Assembly (NCBI GenBank): GCA_005239945.1
Contig: SBAY01000074.1
Span: 1 to 19,119 of the forward strand
Reading direction: 5' to 3'
Length of the DNA stretch: 19,119 nucleotides
Source of the DNA: Nitrospira sp.
GTDB lineage: Bacteria; UBA9089; CG2-30-40-21; SBAY01
The position numbers and the translations under genes are program-made. The notes under the pieces were generated by a model. That model made no database searches and had not been told where the DNA came from. It worked only from the letters and a program-made list of their open reading frames with translations. This document shows, piece after piece, positions 13,655 to 19,119 of the stretch (position 1 is its first letter; every line of letters begins with the position of its first letter).

Positions 13655-13749
13655 TTACTGCTTATTCGAAAAATCGACGGATGCCTCAACGAGTTTAAGG
13701 ACATCCCCCCAAACAAGTTTGGGCTTCCAACTTTTTAGATAAACACTTA
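13655..13749. repeat. 95-bp MITE-like element, inverted copy, between tRNA-Arg and the lipoprotein gene
   Basis: This is the reverse complement of the element at 11812-11906, gap-free over 95 bp and about four-fifths identical by eye. The inner CCAAAC/GTTTGG hairpin is kept; the second hairpin has decayed on one side. It starts one base after the tRNA-Arg discriminator-plus-C and ends just before the AGGAGG of the next gene. Confidence 0.85.
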
Positions 13750-13765
13750 TTACGAGGAGGGTAAA

Positions 13766-14344
13766 ATGAATAAAATAGTTTTTGTTGGAATTTTGAGTTT
13801 GACCATTCTCAATGGTTGTGCCGCGGTTACACCTTACCGCGTGACTAATTTCTTCGTCGATAAAACGGCAATAGCTGAATTACACACACAACGAGTCGCA
13901 GTCTTGCCTTTTCAGAATTCAAGTGGTGATTATCCTGCCGGAGCAAAGGTTACCGATGAATTTAATCTCCAATTAGGAAAATTAGGTGAATTTGTCTTAG
14001 TTGAAAGACTCAGGATTGAAGAGCTTTATAAAGAGCAGGACTTTGACCCAAATCGAATTGACCAGGATACCGCCGTCAAAATTGGCAAGATGTTAGGTGC
14101 TCATGACGTAATCCTTGGTAATGTCCTCGAATACAGCAAGGGTAAGATAGGTGTAAGTGTTCGGTTAGTCAATGTAGAAACCGGAAAACAAATCTGGCAG
14201 GCAAGAGATACCCTTTATGCCGGTGATAGACGAGTCAAGGTTTTAGTTGATGGTTTCTGGCAAAAGATGCGATTGAAAAGTGACAAGGAATTTTTAGCCC
14301 AAATCCTGTGTCAATTATTAGCCCAAACCTTTGTAGAGAAATAA
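13766..14344 (+). CDS. CsgG-like lipoprotein (short paralogue)
   Basis: This is a 192-residue exported lipoprotein. The signal peptide (1-17) ends in the lipobox LNGC with Cys18. Alanines at +2 and +3 are compatible with sorting to the outer membrane. The mature part resembles the periplasmic domain of the CsgG/GNA1162-like group: RVAVLPFQNSSG (43-54), a conserved VTDEFNLQLGKLG segment (62-74), and VSVRLVNVETGKQIWQARDTL (130-150). It lacks the long transmembrane beta-hairpins of true CsgG, so it is unlikely to be a secretion pore by itself. AGGAGG gives a clear start. The next gene begins one base after its stop and is its paralogue. The specific function is not known to me. Confidence 0.8.
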   Translation: MNKIVFVGILSLTILNGCAAVTPYRVTNFFVDKTAIAELHTQRVAVLPFQNSSGDYPAGAKVTDEFNLQLGKLGEFVLVERLRIEELYKEQDFDPNRIDQDTAVKIGKMLGAHDVILGNVLEYSKGKIGVSVRLVNVETGKQIWQARDTLYAGDRRVKVLVDGFWQKMRLKSDKEFLAQILCQLLAQTFVEK

Positions 14345-14345
14345 C

Positions 14346-15125
14346 ATGTTGTATGACAAACAAAAAGTCTATTTTAAACCCTTAAGTTTCTTCCTCATTT
14401 TATCTTTGCTTAACCTGATAGGTTGTGCGAGGACAACACCATATCGGCTGAGTAATTTCTTTATCGCTGATTCAATAAATGAGTTAAAGCAGAAAAGAAT
14501 AGCCGTTTTACCCTTCGAGAATTTGACCGCTAATAAACAAGCTGGTCTTTTAGTTACAGATGAGTTCAATCTCCAATTAGGCAAGATTGGTAAGTTTGAC
14601 TTAGTCGAGCGGATAAAAATAGAAGAGCTTTTTAAAGAGCAGGATTTTCGCAAAGATAGGATTGATGAGGCAACAGCGGTTAAAATAGGCAAGATGCTTG
14701 GTGCTCAGGCAGTTGTTTTAGGCGTAATTACTAAATACCAATCGTGTGAGCAAGAACAACAGGTAGCCCAATCACAACAACCTGCACCGGTTCCTGTGGT
14801 CATAGGAGATAGAGGCGTTCATAAGGAAGAGAAAGAAGATGAATGCGACTGGTTAGATACGGTTATTTTTGTTGGAGCGGTAGTTACTATTGTGGGTGCT
14901 GTCTATATTTTATTCCTTCAGCCATCGGCTGAGGTAGGAATTAGTGTGCGAATGATTAATGTTGAAACAGGTCAACAACTCTGGCAGGCAAGGGATACAT
15001 TTAAAGGTAACTGGCCATCTATAAAATCATTAGTTAAAACAAAGGAAGAACGCAAAAGATTACGCAAGGATATTGATTTTTTGACCCGCTTGCTCTGCCA
15101 GAAATTAGCTGAGACACTTAAATAA
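14346..15125 (+). CDS. CsgG-like lipoprotein (long paralogue with inserted membrane helix)
   Basis: This is a 259-residue paralogue of the preceding protein, starting one base after its stop, so translation is probably coupled; no separate strong ribosome-binding site is seen. The lipobox LIGC gives Cys27. Residues 30-131 and 196-255 align with the short paralogue, including RIAVLPFENLT, TDEFNLQLGKIG and VRMINVETGQQLWQARDTF. Between them, residues 132-195 are an insertion. It starts with Gln-rich and Pro-rich sequence, continues through an acidic stretch, and ends in a strongly hydrophobic helix (about 171-192). In the short form the same place is a turn of about five residues. Function is unknown; the pair may form one complex. 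Confidence 0.8.
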   Translation: MLYDKQKVYFKPLSFFLILSLLNLIGCARTTPYRLSNFFIADSINELKQKRIAVLPFENLTANKQAGLLVTDEFNLQLGKIGKFDLVERIKIEELFKEQDFRKDRIDEATAVKIGKMLGAQAVVLGVITKYQSCEQEQQVAQSQQPAPVPVVIGDRGVHKEEKEDECDWLDTVIFVGAVVTIVGAVYILFLQPSAEVGISVRMINVETGQQLWQARDTFKGNWPSIKSLVKTKEERKRLRKDIDFLTRLLCQKLAETLK

Positions 15126-15208
15126 TTAAAAATTAAAAATTATGAATTAAAAATTGAGAATTATTTTCTAATTCCTTAATTTTTAATTCATAATTTTTAA
15201 TTTTTAAT
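15125..15208. repeat. ATTAAAA 7-bp hairpin array upstream of trpD
   Basis: The left arm is ATTAAAA, ATTAAAA, ATTATGA, ATTAAAA, ATTGAGA (15125-15159), starting on the last base of the upstream stop codon. The right arm (15174-15208) read in reverse is ATTAAAA, ATTAAAA, ATTATGA, ATTAAAA, ATTAAGG. The unusual ATTATGA unit is mirrored at the same place in both arms. It ends eight bases before the trpD ribosome-binding site (GGGAGG, 15216-15221). Confidence 0.88.
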
Positions 15209-15229
15209 TATACCAGGGAGGTAACCAAA

Positions 15230-16240
15230 ATGATTAAAGAGGCAATTGCAAAGGTTGTGCAACGACAGGATTTAAGTAGAGATGAGGCTGTAGCCGTAAT
15301 GAATGAAATTATGTCAGGCGAGGCTACCCCAGCCCAGATTGCTGGTTTTATTACCGCTTTACGAATGAAAGGTGAAACAGCGAATGAGATTACAGGTGGG
15401 GCTATGGTGATGCGGGAGAAGGTAACGAAGATAAAAGTAGAGGGAGAAATGGTTGATACCTGTGGGACAGGTGGTGATGGATTGCATACCTTTAATATAT
15501 CCACTATCTCTGCCTTTGTTGTCGCCGGTGCGGGAATAAAGGTTGCCAAACATGGCAATAAATCCGTCTCCTCCAAATGCGGCAGTGCGGATTTGTTGAT
15601 GAATTTTGGGGTAAATATCGAGGTTGGCCCAGAGGTAGTGGAAAGGTGTCTAAAAGAAATAGGGATTGGCTTTTTATTTGCCCCACTGCTTCACTCAGCC
15701 ATGAAATACGCTATTGGTCCTCGAAGAGAATTGGGCATCAGAACTATCTTTAATATCCTGGGCCCGCTGACCAACCCGGCTGGTGCCAATCGGCAACTTT
15801 TAGGCGTTTATGACGGCAACTTAACTGAAACCCTGGCCGGTGTCCTAAAAAACCTAGGCAGCAAAAGAGCCTTTATCGTTCATAGCGAGGAAGGGTTGGA
15901 CGAGATTTCTATCTGCGGGAAAACCAAAATAAGCGAATTGAAAGAAAATGGTGAGATAGTTACTTACTGGATTAGCCCGGAGGATTTTGGTTTGCACAAG
16001 GCTAATCTGGATGAAATCAAAGGTGGAGAAGGGCAGAAAAATATGGAGATGGCATTAGAGGTTTTAAAAGGAGAGGATGGCCCACGGCGAGAAATAGTTT
16101 TGTTGAATTCCGCCTATGGTATTATGGCTGGTGGTAAGGCAAATACCGCTATGGAAGGTATTGAATTAGCCAAAAAATCCATTGACTCAGGTGCGGCTTT
16201 AGAGAAATTAGAGAAATTAAAGGAAATTACCAATAAATGA
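15230..16240 (+). CDS. trpD: Anthranilate phosphoribosyltransferase
   Basis: This enzyme transfers phosphoribose from PRPP to anthranilate, the second step of tryptophan synthesis. The 336 residues match the stand-alone enzyme without a fused glutaminase. The PRPP/Mg motif DTCGTGGDG (76-84) is followed by FNIST (88-92) and KHGNKSVSSKCGSADLL (107-123). The anthranilate-binding segment is GPRRELGIRTIFNILGPLTNP (163-183), and the second metal motif DE is at 224-225. GGGAGG precedes the start. The stop overlaps the trpC start in ATGA. No T-box, trp leader peptide or TRAP-type repeat is apparent upstream; the gap is the 7-bp hairpin array. Confidence 0.97.
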   Translation: MIKEAIAKVVQRQDLSRDEAVAVMNEIMSGEATPAQIAGFITALRMKGETANEITGGAMVMREKVTKIKVEGEMVDTCGTGGDGLHTFNISTISAFVVAGAGIKVAKHGNKSVSSKCGSADLLMNFGVNIEVGPEVVERCLKEIGIGFLFAPLLHSAMKYAIGPRRELGIRTIFNILGPLTNPAGANRQLLGVYDGNLTETLAGVLKNLGSKRAFIVHSEEGLDEISICGKTKISELKENGEIVTYWISPEDFGLHKANLDEIKGGEGQKNMEMALEVLKGEDGPRREIVLLNSAYGIMAGGKANTAMEGIELAKKSIDSGAALEKLEKLKEITNK

Positions 16241-17019
16241 TTTTAAGAGATATAATTAAAAACAAAGAAATAGAAATAAAAAAGAGAAAAATAGTTTACC
16301 CTTTGGAAGAAATAAAGAAAAAGGCGTATGATTTGCCTAAGGCAACAAGGGATTTTAAACAGGCTATTTCTTTGCCTCAAGGTAAAATGAAATTAATCGC
16401 CGAGATTAAAAAGGCATCCCCTTCTGAAGGTATAATCTGTGAGGAATTTGACCCGGTTGAAATAGCCAGGATTTACGAAGAAAGCGGTGCCGCGGCCATC
16501 TCTGTCCTGACTGACGAAGGTTTTTTTCAAGGCAGCCTGAGACATCTTAAGGCGGTTAAAGAAGTAACTAATATTCCTCTCTTGCGTAAGGATTTTATCA
16601 TCGATGAATACCAGATCTATGAATCAAAGGTTTGGGGTGCAGATGCCATACTCTTAATTGCCAATTGCCTGTCTATCGACAAAATAAATAGTTTTTTAAA
16701 CATAGCTGAGAGTCTGGGGTTAGACTGTGTCGTCGAAATTCATACCCATGAAGATTTAGAAAAGGTCGGACAGACTAAAGCAGAAATTATTGGCATAAAT
16801 AATCGTAATCTCTATACCTTTGTAGTTGACATAAAGACTACTTTTATGCTAAAATTATTAATACCAAAGGATAAAATAGTTATAAGTGAAAGTGGCATAA
16901 AGTCAAACCAAGAGATACAAGTACTTCAGGAAAAGGGAATTGACGCTATCTTAGTTGGGACTACATTGATGAAGAGTGACAATATAAAGAAAAAGATTAA
17001 AGAATTATTAGCTCAGTAA
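16237..17019 (+). CDS. trpC: Indole-3-glycerol-phosphate synthase
   Basis: This 260-residue TIM-barrel enzyme closes the indole ring, converting carboxyphenylamino-deoxyribulose phosphate to indole-3-glycerol phosphate with loss of CO2. Active-site segments are EIKKASPS (56-63), LLRKDF (115-120, catalytic Lys118), VVEIHTHEDL (165-174), GINNRNL (186-192) and SESGI (217-221). It is monofunctional, with no fused TrpF. It overlaps trpD by four bases, so the two are co-translated. The other trp genes are not in the window. Confidence 0.97.
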   Translation: MILRDIIKNKEIEIKKRKIVYPLEEIKKKAYDLPKATRDFKQAISLPQGKMKLIAEIKKASPSEGIICEEFDPVEIARIYEESGAAAISVLTDEGFFQGSLRHLKAVKEVTNIPLLRKDFIIDEYQIYESKVWGADAILLIANCLSIDKINSFLNIAESLGLDCVVEIHTHEDLEKVGQTKAEIIGINNRNLYTFVVDIKTTFMLKLLIPKDKIVISESGIKSNQEIQVLQEKGIDAILVGTTLMKSDNIKKKIKELLAQ

Positions 17020-17023
17020 GTAA

Positions 17024-17249
17024 TAGACTTCTGCAAAATGAGAAATATAAAAGAAAGAAGATCTGCCACAAAATCACCAAGACACAAAATTCCACAAAAG
17101 GAAATTTTTAGTGAAATTTAGTGTTTTAGTGTTTTTGTGGCTAAAAAATGTGTGTTAAGAAATAGAGTCAGAGCATGGAGGAAAAGTCAAGAAAAATACT
17201 TTCATGACTTGCTGAAATATCAGGAGGTTATGAATTTTGCAGAAATCTA
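17024..17249. mobile_element. 226-bp MITE-like element with 16-bp terminal inverted repeats
   Basis: The left end TAGACTTCTGCAAAAT and the right end read in reverse, TAGATTTCTGCAAAAT, match at 15 of 16 positions. If the repeat proper begins at GACTTC/GATTTC, both sides are bounded by TA, as expected for elements moved by IS630/Tc1-mariner-type transposases. Inner arms (GCCACAAAATCACC and GTGTTTTTGTGGC) add a second palindrome. A small hairpin, GTCAAGAAA/TTTCATGAC, lies near 17188-17210. No open reading frame is present, so it would be non-autonomous. A related partial copy is at 7571-7786. Confidence 0.7.
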
Positions 17250-17280
17250 AGGTCAGTAAAAGAAAAGGGGGAAAAATAAA

Positions 17281-17736
17281 ATGCAAAAAGGAATGGGTAT
17301 TATTGGAATAGTTCTGACACTTTGTATCATAGGTTTTTTATTCCTTTACTTTACCTCTAAAACTACACAAGAGATGACTCAAAAGACAGCATTTAAATTT
17401 ATGGAAAAAACAATAGGAAAAACTGCTGATGCCTCTACTAAAGCAAATATAAACATATTGAGAAAGGCTATTGCTCAATATTATAACGAACAGAATGGAT
17501 ATCCTGATAATTTGGATAATTCCGGCAACCCACCTTTTATTCCAACCTGTCTGAGGGTAATACCGGCGGCAAATTTAGGGATGAATGTTCCCTTTGAACT
17601 CCGAACCAGTAATAAAATTGTCTATGGAGATAAGGTTACTAATGCTGGTGGTTGGCTTTACAACCCTTATACAGGGAAAATCATGGTAAATTATGATGGA
17701 TTAGATTCCGAAGGAGTAAATTATACAACCTATTAA
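17281..17736 (+). CDS. Pilin/pseudopilin-like membrane-anchored protein
   Basis: This 151-residue protein has an N-terminal hydrophobic helix (about 6-25) starting after MQKG. The segment TKANINILRKAIAQYYNEQNGYPDNL (53-78) and the C-terminal GGWLYNPYTGKIMVNYDG (123-140) are characteristic of type II secretion and type IV pilus minor pilins. The N-terminus is atypical: KGMGIIGIVLTL replaces the usual G-FTLIELLVV, and the conserved Glu5 is absent. Processing by prepilin peptidase is therefore doubtful, and it may stay as a plain membrane anchor. It follows GGGGGA as ribosome-binding site. No other pilus gene is nearby; it lies alone between trpC and aroC. Confidence 0.75.
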   Translation: MQKGMGIIGIVLTLCIIGFLFLYFTSKTTQEMTQKTAFKFMEKTIGKTADASTKANINILRKAIAQYYNEQNGYPDNLDNSGNPPFIPTCLRVIPAANLGMNVPFELRTSNKIVYGDKVTNAGGWLYNPYTGKIMVNYDGLDSEGVNYTTY

Positions 17737-17738
17737 TA

Positions 17739-17848
17739 ATTAAAAATTATTAATTAAAAATTAAAAATTGAGGAAGGAGAAAAAATTTATGATTTTCAAT
17801 TATTTCCCCTTTTTCTTAATTTTTAATTTATAATTCATAATTTTTAAT
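17739..17848. repeat. ATTAAAA 7-bp hairpin array upstream of aroC
   Basis: ATTAAAA, ATTATTA, ATTAAAA, ATTAAAA, ATTGAGG (17739-17773) begin two bases after the pilin-like stop. TCTTAAT, TTTTAAT, TTATAAT, TCATAAT, TTTTAAT (17814-17848) form the inverted arm. The aroC ribosome-binding site starts at 17855. The loop of about 40 bases is purine-rich on the left and pyrimidine-rich on the right. Confidence 0.82.
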
Positions 17849-17854
17849 TATCCG

Positions 17855-17860
17855 AGGAGG
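17855..17860 (+). promoter_or_regulatory. Ribosome-binding site that decides the aroC start
   Basis: AGGAGG is followed by three in-frame ATG codons (17862, 17865, 17868). Spacing to the third is seven bases, which is optimal; to the first it is one base, too close for initiation. The third ATG is therefore the likely start. Confidence 0.75.
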
Positions 17861-17867
17861 AATGATG

Positions 17868-19025
17868 ATGTTACAATATTTAACTGCTGGTGAATCACAT
17901 GGAAGATGTTTAGTCGTGATTATTGAAGGGCTACCGGCTAATTTAGAGATAAATATCGAGGAAATCAATGAACAATTAAGAGAAAGACAGGTAGGATTTG
18001 GACGCGGGGACAGGATGAGGATTGAAAAGGACCAGGTGGAAATACTCTCTGGCATAAGGCATAATTTTACCTTAGGCAGTCCTATTAGCCTGCTTATTTC
18101 CAATAAGGATTGGGAAAATTGGCAGGAAATAATGGCTCCGGCAATAGATTCTCCGATTGAATATGAAGAACCAACTATCTCGCCAAGACCTGGTCATGCG
18201 GATTTAGCTGGGGCAATAAAATATGGGCATAACGACCTGCGAAATGTCCTGGAGCGAGCCAGTGCCCGTGAAACCACCGCCCGGGTAGCCGTTGGGGCGA
18301 TAGCTAAAACTCTTTTGCGAGAATTTGATATTAATTTCGTCAGCCATGTCATGCAAATAGGGAAGGTAAAGGCTAAAAATAGTGCTTTCGATGAGATTAA
18401 AGAACGAATTGTCATCTCCCTTTTGCGGTGTGCCGATAAAGAGGCTGAGGAGGAAATGATTAAACTAATCGAGCAGGCTAAAAAGGATGGAGATAGCTTG
18501 GGAGGGATATTTGAGGTTCAGGTTGTTGGTCTGCCAATTGGCTTAGGGAGTTATACACAATGGGATAAACGGCTTGATGGCAGATTAGCTCAGGCCGTGA
18601 TGAGTATTCCGGCGATTAAAGGTGTGGAAATCGGCTTAGGATTCGAATCTGCTCATAAATTCGGTTCACAGGTGCATGATGAGATATTTTATGCTAAACG
18701 CAAGGGTTTTTTTAGAAAAACAAACCGTGCTGGTGGATTAGAAGGTGGAATAAGCAATGGCGAACCGATTGTTTTACGGGCGGCAATGAAACCCATTCCG
18801 ACTTTAAGAAAACCTCTTGCCTCGGTTAATTTCCAGACAAAAGAGCCTACCTTAGCTGGTTATGAGCGGTCTGATGTCTGTGTTGTGCCTGCGGCATCTG
18901 TCGTTGGCGAGGCGATGGTTGCCATTGAACTATGTAAAGCGATGCAAGAAAAATTCGCCGGGGATAGTCTGCAGGAAATGAAAATGAATTACCAGAATTA
19001 TATGGAATATGTAAAAAAGGTGTAA
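17868..19025 (+). CDS. aroC: Chorismate synthase
   Basis: This enzyme is the last of the shikimate pathway: it converts 5-enolpyruvylshikimate 3-phosphate to chorismate using reduced FMN as a catalytic cofactor. The protein has 385 residues when started at the third ATG, matching the family's MLQYLTAGESHG N-terminus. Signatures include GESHG (8-12), a basic RERQVGFGRGDRM segment, RPGHADLAGAIKYGHNDLRNVLERASARETTARV, and GGLEGGISNGEPI near the FMN and substrate sites. It supplies chorismate to the tryptophan branch that includes trpD and trpC just upstream. It does not overlap the pilin-like gene and is preceded by its own hairpin array. Confidence 0.96.
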   Translation: MLQYLTAGESHGRCLVVIIEGLPANLEINIEEINEQLRERQVGFGRGDRMRIEKDQVEILSGIRHNFTLGSPISLLISNKDWENWQEIMAPAIDSPIEYEEPTISPRPGHADLAGAIKYGHNDLRNVLERASARETTARVAVGAIAKTLLREFDINFVSHVMQIGKVKAKNSAFDEIKERIVISLLRCADKEAEEEMIKLIEQAKKDGDSLGGIFEVQVVGLPIGLGSYTQWDKRLDGRLAQAVMSIPAIKGVEIGLGFESAHKFGSQVHDEIFYAKRKGFFRKTNRAGGLEGGISNGEPIVLRAAMKPIPTLRKPLASVNFQTKEPTLAGYERSDVCVVPAASVVGEAMVAIELCKAMQEKFAGDSLQEMKMNYQNYMEYVKKV

Positions 19026-19031
19026 CCGTTC

Positions 19032-19075
19032 AGGTAGATAGACTGTAGGCATTTAGGCTGTAGGGCGGAGGTAGG
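19032..19075. repeat. 7-bp array (AGGCTGT type) after aroC
   Basis: AGGTAGAT, AGACTGT, AGGCATT(T), AGGCTGT, AGGGCGG and AGGTAGG follow one another within seven bases of the aroC stop. They are related to the AGACNNT array after porB. The last units also provide the purine-rich stretch before the next ATG. Confidence 0.6.
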
Positions 19076-19084
19076 TGAGATGAT

Positions 19085-19119
19085 ATGAAACTCAGGGAAT
19101 TTGATAACCACGGTTTTGA
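19085..19119 (+). CDS. Start of an unidentified gene, cut by the window edge
   Basis: ATG 19085 opens a frame reading MKLREFDNHGF up to the end of the window. GGAG and GGTGAG lie just upstream. An ATG at 19080 stops after two codons. Eleven residues are too few to name a family. Position after aroC is the only hint. Confidence 0.4.
   Translation, partial: MKLREFDNHGF

Noticed and set aside
13655..13749. Phage or integrative element attachment site at tRNA-Arg
   Set aside because: No integrase and no repeated tRNA 3' segment is found downstream. The adjacent DNA is a 95-bp repeat with a copy elsewhere.
15125..15229. T-box, trp attenuator or leader peptide before trpD
   Set aside because: No T-box motif, no Trp-rich short frame and no terminator with a T-run. 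The region is fully accounted for by the 7-bp hairpin array.

Overview
The window looks like chromosome from an AT-rich, anaerobic, double-membraned bacterium, probably from an uncultured lineage. A ferredoxin-linked pyruvate oxidoreductase points to anaerobic metabolism. A class A penicillin-binding protein, two lipobox-bearing CsgG-like lipoproteins and a pilin-like protein point to a diderm envelope. Nothing in the sequence fixes the phylum. The genes are almost all core ones; the unusual content lies between them.

Layout. On the minus strand, reading leftward from about 5.7 kb, are ssrA (tmRNA), tRNA-Leu(CAA), gyrA and a PBP1A-type peptidoglycan synthase. On the plus strand from 5.88 kb are dnaX-ybaB-recR (replication clamp loader and recombination mediator), then porC-porD-porA, an MNT/HEPN toxin-antitoxin-like pair, and porB. 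After these come a small MerR-family regulator, tRNA-Pro(GGG), tRNA-Arg(CCU), a tandem pair of related lipoproteins, trpD-trpC, a pilin-like gene, aroC, and the first codons of a further gene. ssrA and dnaX diverge from a region with two strong, visible sigma-70-type promoters. tRNA-Leu has its own perfect consensus promoter. trpD, trpC and aroC serve aromatic amino-acid synthesis; the por genes encode a four-subunit enzyme making acetyl-CoA and reduced ferredoxin.

Intergenic DNA. Most gaps between genes are filled by short tandem arrays with a strict 7-bp period (GGTATCA, ATTAGAA, ATTAAAA, GGTAAAT, AGACNNT types) or a 9-bp period (GTCTTATAA type). Many 7-bp arrays come as two inverted arms that can fold into a long hairpin. 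They start at, or within a few bases of, the upstream stop codon and end a few bases before the next Shine-Dalgarno sequence. Two further families resemble MITEs: a 95-bp element with about 20-bp terminal inverted repeats and two internal hairpins (two clear copies, one diverged), and a roughly 226-bp element with 16-bp terminal inverted repeats (one full copy, one partial copy containing a nested 7-bp array). One 95-bp copy abuts tRNA-Arg exactly where its CCA end would be. Another, together with the MNT/HEPN pair, separates porB from the rest of its operon.

The best candidate for something undescribed is this stop-to-Shine-Dalgarno heptamer hairpin system. Next are the MNT/HEPN insertion in the por operon and the lipoprotein paralogue that carries a membrane-helix insertion.
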